From Selenomonadaceae bacterium (lineage in GTDB: Bacteria; Bacillota; Negativicutes; Selenomonadales; Selenomonadaceae), in NCBI GenBank assembly GCA_017427545.1, contig JAFRSO010000059.1, forward strand, positions 1 to 37,230: DNA of 37,230 nucleotides. The letters run 5' to 3'. Positions 1 through 8,600 of this stretch are shown piece after piece. The notes beneath the pieces were generated by a model. It made no database searches. It was not told where the DNA came from and saw only the letters and a list, made by a program, of their open reading frames with translations. Position 1 is the stretch's first letter. Every line of letters starts with the position of its first letter. A program made the translations under genes and the position numbers.

Positions 1-73
1 AGTCCTCAACTCCTCAGACCTTGGACGGGTAGCTTAAAAGCACTCGGCGACATCTGCCACAGACCTCATCACT

Positions 74-107
74 TGATAAGGCTTTTTATCTTATCACCTT
101 CTTTTTA
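74..107 (+). terminator. weak hairpin with T-rich tail at left edge
   Basis: A 7-bp stem (TGATAAG at 74-80, CTTATCA at 90-96) with a 9-nt loop is followed on the plus strand by a loosely T-rich run. It could end a rightward transcript entering from outside the window, converging on tamB. The minus strand lacks a T tail, so it is not a good terminator for tamB. The rest of 1-157 shows no gene; 136-155 carries a short 'AAAGCTT/AAAGCTA' repeat of the heptamer kind. Confidence 0.35.
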
Positions 108-157
108 CTTTTTATAACTTTTATTTAGCTGTTTGTGAGCCCCCTCAAAGCTTAAAG

Positions 158-3100
158 CTAAAATTTATATCTCGCTTCAATGCTGAAGATATAATGCGAA
201 CCTTCGCGCTCAACATTCAAGCCCAAGTTGTCGTTGAAGTCGTATTGAATGCCGTAGCGTTGAACTTTATGGCTACCGAAACCGTGAGTGTAGCGAACCA
301 TAAATTTATCCGTAACGTATTTGCCGATTGTTATGTTGTAATCTTTTTCAGTGCCGGCATTTTTTTGTTCGGTAGCATTTTTCTGTTCAAACATTGAGCC
401 GGAGCCTCTGGTAACCGTCAGCTGATCAATGCCCAATGTCCGTTTCAAGGCGTCTTCAATCTCGGCAAGAACCGTCATTTGCAAACCGATAGCCAACGCG
501 TCAGCCGCCGTCAAATTCACATCGCCGCCCCTTGAATAGGCCTCGCGCAAGGTGAGCAATTTTAAAATTTCTTCCTGGCTCATTTCGGGGCTTGAAGTCA
601 ATTTGAAGTCCATATTATTCGGCGGCCCGTTGATACTCAAGAAAATTTTCGTGTTGGCAATCTTCGTATCAGCGGCAAAGTGCACCGTCGGCATAAACGT
701 CCCGATTTGATTGAAATGCGCTTCACCTTCCCGAATATTAAACACTGATTCTAAATAAGTCAAGGTGCCGCCGCGCTTAACCGTTATGACACCGGAAGTT
801 TTCGGTATATTGGTCGTGCCCTCAAATTTGGCGTTGCCCGTGAAGTACATGTCGTAGAGCCGCGATTTGTAGAAATGAACTTTTTCGCCCAAATTCAACG
901 ACACGTCAAGAATAATATCCGGTAGCGGCGAATCATCATCGGGGAGCGACGGAATGCTAAATCGGCACTTGTCAAAATTAAGTTCGCCGGTAATTTTCGG
1001 AAGCGTCCTGTGGAATATAACGCCTTCGCTGAAATTGAATTTCGCGTTGAAAGGCCCCTTGTAAAAGTCGCTGTTGATTTCGAGTTTGTCCGCCACGAGG
1101 TCGAAATTGTAGTCTTTAAACTCCAAGCCGGGGAAACTGAATCCGCCCGTCAATGTCAAAAGTCCTCCGCCGATATTGGCAGTGAAAGTTTCAATATCGA
1201 ACCGTTCGTCCTTAAATTGCGTCGAAATATTTATGTGCTCAATCAAACTCTTCATGCCCTTGAGTTTAACAGAGCCATCGAAGAGTGAAATTTGCCCGTT
1301 GATTTGAGGATGAGCAGCCGTGCCCGTAATTTTAACCGCGCCTTTAAGATCGCCGATACCCCAAGCAACTTGCTTGCTCATGACGGGCAATAAACTCAAG
1401 TCCGCGTTGTCAAGTGAAACGGTTAAATCCAACTGTTCGTCGGCAGGCAAAGCGTCTTTCGTCCGAGCAGTCAAAGCCCTCAACGGGACAAAACCTGTTG
1501 CCCGCGCACCGTAAGTTTTCCCGGCAAGCTCACGTTGGACGCTAAGTTCTTCGACGTTGACGCGCCAATCTTTAAGCAGAAAATGCCCGTGCAGAAGATC
1601 GAAGGTCGAACCTTTGATACCGCCCGTCGCAGTCCAAAGCAATTCGCCGAAAGGATTATCAACGGTGCCGCCGAGTTTGGCAACAATATTCGACGTGCCG
1701 ACCATCTCAACATCATAGCCCGCGGCCTTGCTGAAAAGTCCAAGCTCCAACTCTTTTGCGACAAATTGCAAGTCAAGCGGCCCGTTCAAATTCGCCGAGC
1801 CTTTCAGATCGAACGAGCCCTTTTCGCCCTGAAGACCGTCAAGCTGATTAACGTAAAGATTATTGCTTATCAAGTTCAAATTAACGTCTATGTGGTGAAT
1901 GTCGTAGCCGGCAATCGTGCCCTTCGGAATGTCGCCGACTAAAGAGCCTTGCGGGTTAGTCAATGTGCCGCTGACCAAAATTTTACAGTTGAGTTTGCCG
2001 TCGAGGAGTTTATTTTCTTTTCCGGCAATGATGAGCAAATTTGCAATGCTCGCCTTACTCAAATCAATTTCGCCGCTGATAGCCTTGCTGTCAAGATTCA
2101 CGCTCATTTGAACTTGACAATTCGCCTCGCCGTCGCGGAAATGAAAATCATCGAGATAAACATTTGCGCCGTTGGAAGTTATATGGCCGTAAAGATTCGT
2201 GAGCAAAACGCCGTTCAATAAAAGTTCGTCGCCTTTAAGTTCGCCGTCAAAAATCGGGACATCGGGCGTGCCCTTGATGACGCCCTCAAAAGTCGTGTGA
2301 CCTTCGGCGGTGTAATTTTCGGGAAGTTTGCTCTTGAAACGTTCGAGGCGAATATCCTTGCCTTGTACGACAAAATCCATGACTTTAGTATTTTTATTAA
2401 TCGTGCCGTTCAAAACTATATCAATCATCGGCGAAGTAATTTCAAAATCTTGCAGGCGGAGAATATCGCCTTCAAGGAAATAATCGCCCGTCATGCCGGT
2501 AAGTAAGACGCCGTGATAGCTGCCGCGTTTGAATTTGATATTGCCGGCGACTTGCGGATTGTCGATTGTGCCGGTGACTTTGACGGTGTTGGTAACGTTG
2601 CCGGTTATCGGTTGATCGGGGGCAACGAGTGCGGCAATATCTTCCGCTCTGACTTCTGTCGTGTCGAGTTGAATATTAATTTTCTTTTCGCCCGTCAAAG
2701 CGACATTGCCCTCAACGACCGTCCATTTAATTTTGCCGTCCTTTTCGAGATTGAATTTATTTATGTTAATGCCGTCGAGATTTCCGGCAGCGGCGAGTTG
2801 AATCGAGTCGAAGGGCTGCTTAAAGAAATTACCCTTGAAGCGTTTACCGTCTTCTGCGCGGTCGACAGCAGATAATTCCAAAGTTATGTTGGGATTTTCG
2901 GCGTCACCTTGAATCGTCCCTTTGAAGTCCGCCAAACCGTTCATGTCGAGTTGCGGATTAAATTGTTTGAGCAGAGCCATATCGACATGCGCGCCGTAAA
3001 ATTTCAAGTCGGCAACGCTGATGTCGGTAATTGTCCCTTCGACGCCGAGAGTGCCTTTATTGGGCAAATTCGCGCTAAGGTAGTCAATCGTCAAGTCGTC

Positions 3101-4549
3101 GTCAACGAAATAAAATGAAGCGTTCGCATCGTTGACTTGCAAACCTTCATAAGCCAAATTCGTTGCGCCCGCGTTACCATAAACTTTAATCTGCTTAAGT
3201 TCAGAGGTCTTGCCGTTAATGCCGACGTCCGCCGAAATTCGACCGCTGACAACTTTATCGGAGCCGCTAAATTCGCACAATGTCGCCGCGTCGATACCGT
3301 GAGCCTTGACGTTGGCATTAAAAGAAAAGTCATCGGTTTTAATTTCCGCCGAACCTTTGATGTTGCCGCCGAAAACGTCCGCGCTTGTTTCGGTTAGGTA
3401 AATCATTTCGCCGACGTAGCGGAGTTTCGTGGAAATGTTTTGTGCGGAAAGATTTTCATAGCCGAGCCAATCGGAATAAATATCGGCGTCGACTTGAGGA
3501 TTTTTTGCGGTGCCGACGAGATGAGCGCGAATATCAGCCGCGCCGTTAATGCCTATATCGCTGATGATTGCTGTTGGAGTAAAGTTATCGGATTCGGCGT
3601 AAATGTCAAAAAAAGTTTCGTCGGTGTCGAGATGAACTGTACCGCTTGCAGTGGCATGTTGACCGTTGGCAACTGCGGAGGCGTCCAAAATAATTTCGCG
3701 TTCGTTGAAGGCGACGTTGCCGTTGATATTTTCAACAGCGGTGCGCTCAACATTGACGGAAGCATTTTTGATTTGCGTCGAGCCGAGATAAGTCAAAGTT
3801 TCGTCATTGTGCAAAACGTGCAGAGAAATTTTTTCAGCCGCGCCGCCTAAAATTTCTACGCCTTCGGGAATTTTATCGGCGGGCAGGTAGGGCAGAATTT
3901 TATCAAAAAAAATTTCGTCGACTTCAGCGTTGATGACTTGTTGAGCGGCACTCAATGTTCCCGAAGCCGTGACGTTCGCGCCGAGAGTTTTGGCAGAAAC
4001 TTTCGTGGGAATAGCATTCATATCCGCGCAGTCAGCTTCGGCAGAAATTTTCTCAACAGAAAGACTTTTTCCGTCGAAGGCGGCATTAACCGTTCCGTTC
4101 GACAGAAAAATTTTCGCGCCAAAAGTCGTCTCGCCCTCACTCTCAAGCTTGATGTCGTTGACGTTCCAAGTATTTTCGTCGCGCTGTTTAAGGTTGAGCG
4201 TCGCGCCGTCAATTTTAATTTCGTCCAAGGCGGCAACGGGATCATCAGTCAGGGCGAACAAATTAAAATCAATTTTAGCCGTATCGACGCGGGCAATAAG
4301 TTCGTCCCGCTTGTCGAAAATTTCCACGTCGCGAACGATAATATCACTGTTCTCGTCGCGGTTGAGGTTGATATTGTTTAAGTCGACGCTGCCGATTTTG
4401 ACGGGCACGCCCAAAGTTTTTGAAGCAGTTTCTTCCGCAGTTGCCAAAGCTTTTTCGATAATTGCTGATCGTTGTGAATTAATGTAAAGCCCGCCGCTTA
4501 GCGCAAGGACAATCAGCGCGCCGCCGAGGATTTTAAAAATTTTACTCAC
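158..4549 (-). CDS. tamB: TamB-like translocation and assembly module protein (DUF490/AsmA-like)
   Basis: 1463 residues, the size of TamB family proteins. The family forms an inner-membrane-anchored, beta-rich periplasmic bridge used in outer-membrane protein and phospholipid transport. Seen here: one N-terminal membrane segment (residues about 7-22), then more than 1,000 residues of repetitive beta-strand sequence rich in 'G.. .NPQ..G.I' turns, and a C-terminal DUF490-type block (from about 1100) with the 'LT...ALAIGLQMTVLAEIEDALKRTLG' character, ending in an aromatic-rich ARYKF. The GTG start at 4549 follows a GGGGG ribosome site. It is the last gene of the leftward mlaEFD-adaptor-tolC-tamB operon, which fits an envelope lipid/OMP role. 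No TamA/BamA gene is in the window, so its outer-membrane partner is unknown here. Confidence 0.9.
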   Translation of the reverse strand: MSKIFKILGGALIVLALSGGLYINSQRSAIIEKALATAEETASKTLGVPVKIGSVDLNNINLNRDENSDIIVRDVEIFDKRDELIARVDTAKIDFNLFALTDDPVAALDEIKIDGATLNLKQRDENTWNVNDIKLESEGETTFGAKIFLSNGTVNAAFDGKSLSVEKISAEADCADMNAIPTKVSAKTLGANVTASGTLSAAQQVINAEVDEIFFDKILPYLPADKIPEGVEILGGAAEKISLHVLHNDETLTYLGSTQIKNASVNVERTAVENINGNVAFNEREIILDASAVANGQHATASGTVHLDTDETFFDIYAESDNFTPTAIISDIGINGAADIRAHLVGTAKNPQVDADIYSDWLGYENLSAQNISTKLRYVGEMIYLTETSADVFGGNIKGSAEIKTDDFSFNANVKAHGIDAATLCEFSGSDKVVSGRISADVGINGKTSELKQIKVYGNAGATNLAYEGLQVNDANASFYFVDDDLTIDYLSANLPNKGTLGVEGTITDISVADLKFYGAHVDMALLKQFNPQLDMNGLADFKGTIQGDAENPNITLELSAVDRAEDGKRFKGNFFKQPFDSIQLAAAGNLDGININKFNLEKDGKIKWTVVEGNVALTGEKKINIQLDTTEVRAEDIAALVAPDQPITGNVTNTVKVTGTIDNPQVAGNIKFKRGSYHGVLLTGMTGDYFLEGDILRLQDFEITSPMIDIVLNGTINKNTKVMDFVVQGKDIRLERFKSKLPENYTAEGHTTFEGVIKGTPDVPIFDGELKGDELLLNGVLLTNLYGHITSNGANVYLDDFHFRDGEANCQVQMSVNLDSKAISGEIDLSKASIANLLIIAGKENKLLDGKLNCKILVSGTLTNPQGSLVGDIPKGTIAGYDIHHIDVNLNLISNNLYVNQLDGLQGEKGSFDLKGSANLNGPLDLQFVAKELELGLFSKAAGYDVEMVGTSNIVAKLGGTVDNPFGELLWTATGGIKGSTFDLLHGHFLLKDWRVNVEELSVQRELAGKTYGARATGFVPLRALTARTKDALPADEQLDLTVSLDNADLSLLPVMSKQVAWGIGDLKGAVKITGTAAHPQINGQISLFDGSVKLKGMKSLIEHINISTQFKDERFDIETFTANIGGGLLTLTGGFSFPGLEFKDYNFDLVADKLEINSDFYKGPFNAKFNFSEGVIFHRTLPKITGELNFDKCRFSIPSLPDDDSPLPDIILDVSLNLGEKVHFYKSRLYDMYFTGNAKFEGTTNIPKTSGVITVKRGGTLTYLESVFNIREGEAHFNQIGTFMPTVHFAADTKIANTKIFLSINGPPNNMDFKLTSSPEMSQEEILKLLTLREAYSRGGDVNLTAADALAIGLQMTVLAEIEDALKRTLGIDQLTVTRGSGSMFEQKNATEQKNAGTEKDYNITIGKYVTDKFMVRYTHGFGSHKVQRYGIQYDFNDNLGLNVEREGSHYIFSIEARYKF

Positions 4550-4565
4550 GGCGAACCCCCTTATG

Positions 4566-4636
4566 TTAGTTAGGAGTGAGGAGTTAGGAGGTAGGAGTTA
4601 AAAACTAATCCCTGTTCCCTAATCCCTGTTCCCTAA
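4566..4636. repeat. heptamer repeat array; right-hand half is inverted copy of the array before tolC
   Basis: Tandem 7-bp units (TTAGGAG type), then two 14-bp units of the form CTAATCCCTGTTCC. The segment 4605-4634 is the exact reverse complement of 6177-6206 (30 bp), and similarity continues imperfectly for about 25 bp more. The array fills the gap between tolC and tamB. Confidence 0.85.
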
Positions 4637-4638
4637 AA

Positions 4639-6159
4639 TCATTGAAAAGCCTGTTCACGAGTCATTTCACGTTCGACACTCTCTGAAGGCAGCGGCGCGG
4701 CGTTTTCAAAATCAATCAAAACAACCGGTGCAACTTCACCCGTCTCCGGAACTGCGGCGGCCTCTGAAGTCAACGCGGCATCTTCGCGGGATTTGGCAGC
4801 GGTATTGCCTTCGCCTTCGGATTCGATATAGCGCACAACATCGATCTCAACCGGCACACCCATATACCTGTCAAGCGACGCCTTAGCGGTGTTGTAGTTG
4901 TAAAGCGCGGTGAAATAATTTGAGCGAGCCTCCGTCAATTTACGTGAAGCGTCCATAACGTCAAGGTTTGTTCCGACGCCCGCCGCATAACGGACTTGAG
5001 CAATTTTGTAGTTCTCTTCGCCGAGGACGACTGCCGCTTGAGTTGTACCGATATTCCTTTCAGCCGCGCGCAGATCCAGAAATGCCGATTGAACGTCCAA
5101 CTGAATTTGTTCGCGAGTTTGAGCAGCAATTTCCTGCGCACGAATGAGAGCCGCGTCAGCCTCATTTACTTGAGCTTGAGTTATGCCGCCATCAAAAATA
5201 TTCCACGACGCAGTTATTCCCGCCGCCCATTGATCGGTTATCTTGCTACTGACGAAATTTTCATTAGTATGACCTTTGCTGATTGAGGCCGAAACACTCG
5301 GACGCCAGCCCGCTTTAGCAGCCCTTTTATTGGATTCGGCTTGCTTGACAGCATAATCAGCCATTGCGGCATCAGCGCGATTTTCCAGGGCGTATGTAGT
5401 GCAGTCGCTTAACTTCACGTCATATTTTTTATAAGTCAAAGTATCTTGCGGGCGGATAATGGTATCAGCGGGCAAGCCGATATAATTGTTCAGTTCGGCA
5501 ACGGAAACGTCGTAGCGGTTTTGATAATTCACCAGAGTTTGTTGAGCGTTGGCAAGTTCGACCTGCGATTCCAACACGTCAACTTTTGCAACGGTACCTG
5601 CGCGGAGTTGGGCATTGACGTTGCGCAAATGCTCCTGCAAAGTCAAAACTTCCTCCTCGTAAACTTCGATTAAATTTCTGTTCTGCAGGACGTTGAAATA
5701 ATAAATCGTCGACTGCAAACGAACGGTCTGCATAGTATTTTCCAGCGACAAATCAGCGGAACTCAAAGCAAATCGAGCTGCGCGACGACCTTCCTTGAGA
5801 CGCCCGCCTTCATAAATCGGCATACTGATTGTTCCGGTGTGTGCAAAGGAGCGATTATAGCCGTAATCACGATAACTTTGACCGCCGAATCTTTGACCTG
5901 TCATGCTCCAAGTAAGTTGAGGATTGGTTTGACGACGCGCCTCACTCAAACTCCAAAAAGCTTGTTCGCGTTCGGCGATAGAAGTTTTAATCGTGCGGTT
6001 GTTTTCAAAGGCACGTTGAATCGTCTCGTCAAGCGAAATGTTGACGACATCAGCAGCGTCAACACCCGTGACGCCGATTGAAAAAGTCATCATGCCCGCG
6101 ACGATTGCCGCCGCCAATTTCCTCCGAAATTTTTTCTTGATACGATTGGAAATTCTCAT
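4639..6159 (-). CDS. tolC: TolC-family outer-membrane efflux protein
   Basis: About 506 residues. TolC-family trimers form the outer-membrane channel and periplasmic tunnel for tripartite efflux pumps and type I secretion. Seen here: a basic N-terminus with a signal peptide ending near AADV (residues about 1-36), then two related halves each with long Ala/Gln-rich helices and short strands, typical of the two OEP repeats (for example 'LRAGTVAKVDVLESQVELA' in the first half and 'YAAGVGTNLDVMDASRKL' in the second). A low-complexity acidic Ala/Glu tail of about 60 residues follows. An in-frame GTG lies at 6168, but it overlaps the AAGGAG ribosome site; ATG at 6159 is 8 nt from that site and is preferred. 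The gene sits between the adaptor lipoprotein and tamB and is flanked by inverted heptamer arrays. Confidence 0.92.
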   Translation of the reverse strand: MRISNRIKKKFRRKLAAAIVAGMMTFSIGVTGVDAADVVNISLDETIQRAFENNRTIKTSIAEREQAFWSLSEARRQTNPQLTWSMTGQRFGGQSYRDYGYNRSFAHTGTISMPIYEGGRLKEGRRAARFALSSADLSLENTMQTVRLQSTIYYFNVLQNRNLIEVYEEEVLTLQEHLRNVNAQLRAGTVAKVDVLESQVELANAQQTLVNYQNRYDVSVAELNNYIGLPADTIIRPQDTLTYKKYDVKLSDCTTYALENRADAAMADYAVKQAESNKRAAKAGWRPSVSASISKGHTNENFVSSKITDQWAAGITASWNIFDGGITQAQVNEADAALIRAQEIAAQTREQIQLDVQSAFLDLRAAERNIGTTQAAVVLGEENYKIAQVRYAAGVGTNLDVMDASRKLTEARSNYFTALYNYNTAKASLDRYMGVPVEIDVVRYIESEGEGNTAAKSREDAALTSEAAAVPETGEVAPVVLIDFENAAPLPSESVEREMTREQAFQ

Positions 6160-6172
6160 TTCAATCACTCCT

Positions 6173-6238
6173 TTTAAGGGAACAGGGATTAGGGAACAGG
6201 GATTAGGTTTTAATTCCTAACTCCTGCCTACTAACTCT
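6173..6238. repeat. heptamer repeat array upstream of tolC
   Basis: Two GGGAACAGGGATTA 14-mers followed by AACTCCT-type heptamers. The segment 6177-6206 is a perfect 30-bp inverted match to 4605-4634 on the far side of tolC. The array lies in the gap between the adaptor gene and tolC and ends about 14 bp before the tolC start. Confidence 0.85.
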
Positions 6239-6972
6239 ATTTTAACCGTCTCACCTAAAGTCAGACTCCCGATTGGATTATCAAAAGTCACCTCAACTAC
6301 AAGCGGCTCAACGAATTTAATTTTGCCTTCGCGAGGATAATCGCTGCCGTCACTCAGCTTGAGCGTGGCTTTCGGATTGTTCGTCGACAGAAAAGTTTTC
6401 TCGTCCTCCGAAACTTCAAATCGGACGACGACAGGATTTTTTTGACCGATTTTCGCAAGGATGCTGTCATTTTCCTTGACCTTTGCCCCCAGCGGAACAC
6501 TTTCCAAACTTAGTTGACCGTTTACAGGGGCATAAACCATTCCCGCCGCGAACTCGTCCTCCAAAAATTTTATGCGGTCTTGACGTTCGGCAATCTCGTA
6601 TTGAATTTCTTCGACGGATTCATTCTGCGCAGTCTTCCGCGCCAACTCCGCCATTGCTCCGCCCAAATCAGCCTTGGTTTTAATCAGCTCAATTTCTTTA
6701 TCCTTGTCGCCGATTTTGAACAGCTGCTGACCTTCCTTAACTTCTTGCCCATCTTCAAAATAAGTTTCGATGACGCTGCCCGAAACCGGCGAAAAAATTT
6801 TTAACTCGTTGCTCAAGGCAATTTCCCCTTCGCGAGAAATCGACGAGATTTTTTTAACTTTACTTTCTTCAGCGGGCGGATTGTCATTGCCGCAACCTGC
6901 AAAAAAAATTATCGTCGCGCAGAAAAGCAATGCGTAATTCGTAATGCGTAATGCGCAATTAAAAATTTTCAT
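6217..6972 (-). CDS. HlyD/RND-type periplasmic adaptor lipoprotein
   Basis: About 251 residues. Membrane-fusion adaptors link an inner-membrane transporter to TolC. Seen here: a lipoprotein signal with lipobox FAGC (Cys near residue 25 from the chosen start), a biotinyl/lipoyl-like half 'SPVSGSVIETYFEDGQEVKEG', a short coiled-coil hairpin (about residues 95-135), the second lipoyl half 'VYAPVNGQLS...GAKVKENDSIL' and a beta-barrel end. An in-frame ATG at 6993 lies inside a heptamer repeat; ATG at 6972 gives the cleaner signal peptide. It is unusual that the hydrophobic signal region (NCALRITNYALL) is itself encoded by tandem ATTACGC-type heptamers. It is upstream of tolC and downstream of mlaD, so it may connect one of these systems to TolC; no pump permease is adjacent. 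Confidence 0.8.
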   Translation of the reverse strand: MKIFNCALRITNYALLFCATIIFFAGCGNDNPPAEESKVKKISSISREGEIALSNELKIFSPVSGSVIETYFEDGQEVKEGQQLFKIGDKDKEIELIKTKADLGGAMAELARKTAQNESVEEIQYEIAERQDRIKFLEDEFAAGMVYAPVNGQLSLESVPLGAKVKENDSILAKIGQKNPVVVRFEVSEDEKTFLSTNNPKATLKLSDGSDYPREGKIKFVEPLVVEVTFDNPIGSLTLGETVKIELVGRS

Positions 6973-7003
6973 CAGCAATTCCCAATTCCTCATTCCTAAT
7001 TAA
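6928..7003. repeat. heptamer repeat arrays overlapping the adaptor signal peptide
   Basis: On the minus strand there are two blocks. Near 6929-6961, ATTACGC/ATTACGA units lie inside the signal peptide coding region; near 6974-7000, GGAATGA/GGAATTG units lie upstream of the start. Both have a 7-bp period. Confidence 0.75.
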
Positions 7004-8311
7004 TCAAAATTCTTGCTTCAACCCGAAATAAACGGCGCGATCTTTTTTCTTATTGACATTGTGCCATTCGCCGAGAAGATAAGTCGAATCGGCCACGCGG
7101 AACTGTGACTTCAAGCGAACTCTGCCGTGATTCAAATCGTAAGCTTCAGCCGAAAACTTAACATCTTTCCCGGCGAAAGCATCCAGTCCGATACCCGGTT
7201 TGCCCGCAATAATTCCGCCGTGCGCCCCGAAATTTGAACCGAATTTTTTTGCGCCCTGAAGATTAAGTCTCGTGTGGTCGCCAATATCTTCCGCGCCGAG
7301 TAGAAGTGAATTATCACCGCTCGTCACGTCCAAATTAAAATTCGTGTTCCAATTATGCGCCTTGCCGCTGTATAGTATATCAACCGAGGGCGTTACGTCA
7401 ATCTTAGAAATTTTATCCGCAGTACCTTCGACTTTTCCCAACATTCTATCAGCGCGTTCAGTTATACTTCGGGCATTGCTGACCGTCGCTTTCAAGTCTT
7501 CTGCAACTTTCGGATCGCCGGCAAATTTATTCATATTATCCGCCATATTCGCCACGCTGCTTGAAGTTTTGGAAATGTTATCCAACGTCGTCTTGAGTTC
7601 AGCAACAGTTTGAGGGTCGCCCGCGAATTTGTCCAGATTTTCCGTCATGTGCTCAACATTGGCCATCGCCCGATTCATTCCGGAAACTGCGCCGTTCATC
7701 TCATGAACCATGTTATTAAATAGTTCTTCGTTTTCAGTAGCAACCCTGGCTAAAGTGCTCGTCATAGTGTTAAAATTGCCGGAAGCATTTTTCATGTTGT
7801 CGCTCATTTCGACGACGGAATTTTTAAAATTATCATCACCTACAATCGCGTGCACGTCGTCTAAAAGTTCCTCAACCTTGGTCATAACCTTAGTCAGACC
7901 GTCGAACATTTGCCCCATACCGGCTTCGTCCGCGCCGTAAAGATAATCGCCGTTTTGAAGATATTCGCCATTTTCGACTTTCGGCTGAAAGTTTATAAAT
8001 TTCTCGCCCATGACGCCGCTTGAGGCTATTGAAACTTTCGACTGCTTGGGAATTTTAAAATTTGGATCAATCGACATCGTGACGGTAACGCCTGTACCTT
8101 CGGGAGCAATTTGCGTGACTTTGCCGACTAAAACGCCGCTCAAACGAACGTCCGATTGCTGCTGAAGTCCGACCACCTGACTAAAGCCCGCGTATACAAT
8201 CATGTCGTCATTACTGCCGAAATTGAAATTGCCAAGCCCCGCCGCCGCTCCACCTAAAAGCATCAATCCTCCGACCGTGAAGGCTCCTACCTTTGCTTCA
8301 ACTGACATCAT
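7004..8311 (-). CDS. mlaD: MlaD-type MCE protein with C-terminal beta-barrel (trans-envelope form)
   Basis: 435 residues, about twice the length of E. coli MlaD. MCE proteins form hexameric rings that carry phospholipid between membranes. Seen here: an N-terminal membrane anchor (about 8-27); an MCE domain (about 37-115) with 'YAGFSQVVGLQQQSDVRLSG'; a long helical segment (about 140-305) containing two related blocks beginning 'DKFAGDP' and 'NKFAGDP'; and about 125 C-terminal residues of alternating strands ending in ...YFGLKQEF, with the terminal Phe expected of outer-membrane barrels. This matches the architecture described for Veillonella parvula, where MlaD spans the envelope. GGAGG lies 4 nt before ATG 8311 and 7 nt before ATG 8308, so either Met may be used. 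It follows mlaE and mlaF in the operon. Confidence 0.9.
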   Translation of the reverse strand: MMSVEAKVGAFTVGGLMLLGGAAAGLGNFNFGSNDDMIVYAGFSQVVGLQQQSDVRLSGVLVGKVTQIAPEGTGVTVTMSIDPNFKIPKQSKVSIASSGVMGEKFINFQPKVENGEYLQNGDYLYGADEAGMGQMFDGLTKVMTKVEELLDDVHAIVGDDNFKNSVVEMSDNMKNASGNFNTMTSTLARVATENEELFNNMVHEMNGAVSGMNRAMANVEHMTENLDKFAGDPQTVAELKTTLDNISKTSSSVANMADNMNKFAGDPKVAEDLKATVSNARSITERADRMLGKVEGTADKISKIDVTPSVDILYSGKAHNWNTNFNLDVTSGDNSLLLGAEDIGDHTRLNLQGAKKFGSNFGAHGGIIAGKPGIGLDAFAGKDVKFSAEAYDLNHGRVRLKSQFRVADSTYLLGEWHNVNKKKDRAVYFGLKQEF

Positions 8312-8408
8312 TTCGCCTCCGTTATGTAAAAAATTATCTTCGATGGTTAAGTTTCTATTCCTGTGTTATAGTCTATTTATTCTTAGCGATTAGATCTACT
8401 TTTTCTTT

Positions 8409-8579
8409 GCGAGGTTTAACTTCCTTTCTTTGCTTGTCCAAAGAAAGGAAGCGAAAGAAAGGACACCTCGCAGGGGCGTTAACCGCTCACTACTCCAACG
8501 TTGCGATTACCCGCAAGGTAGAGTGCCGCTAACGACGCTTCCTGCGTCGTGGTCGCGGCGGCCGTCATCCATGACGGCC
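8409..8579. repeat. multi-hairpin intergenic element between mlaF and mlaD
   Basis: This nearly gene-length gap (8312-8600) holds nested palindromes. There is a 13-bp perfect stem (8420-8432 with 8439-8451, 6-nt loop) inside a 7-bp outer stem GCGAGGT/ACCTCGC (8409-8415 with 8465-8471), then a 7-bp stem ACGACGC/GCGTCGT (8532-8538 with 8544-8550) and a 9-bp stem GGCCGTCAT/ATGACGGCC (8560-8568 with 8571-8579). It is GC-richer than its surroundings. It resembles a REP/MITE-type dispersed element and lies within the mlaF-mlaD transcript. Confidence 0.65.
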
Positions 8580-8600
8580 TCTACTTTTTCAATAGTCAAC

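Noticed and set aside
1..73. Possible structural RNA remnant at the left edge
   Set aside because: No tRNA, tmRNA, RNase P or SRP signature could be matched; the sequence is too short to judge.
4605..6206. tolC as an insertion sequence with terminal inverted repeats
   Set aside because: No transposase or target-site duplication is seen, and the repeats belong to the widespread heptamer family.
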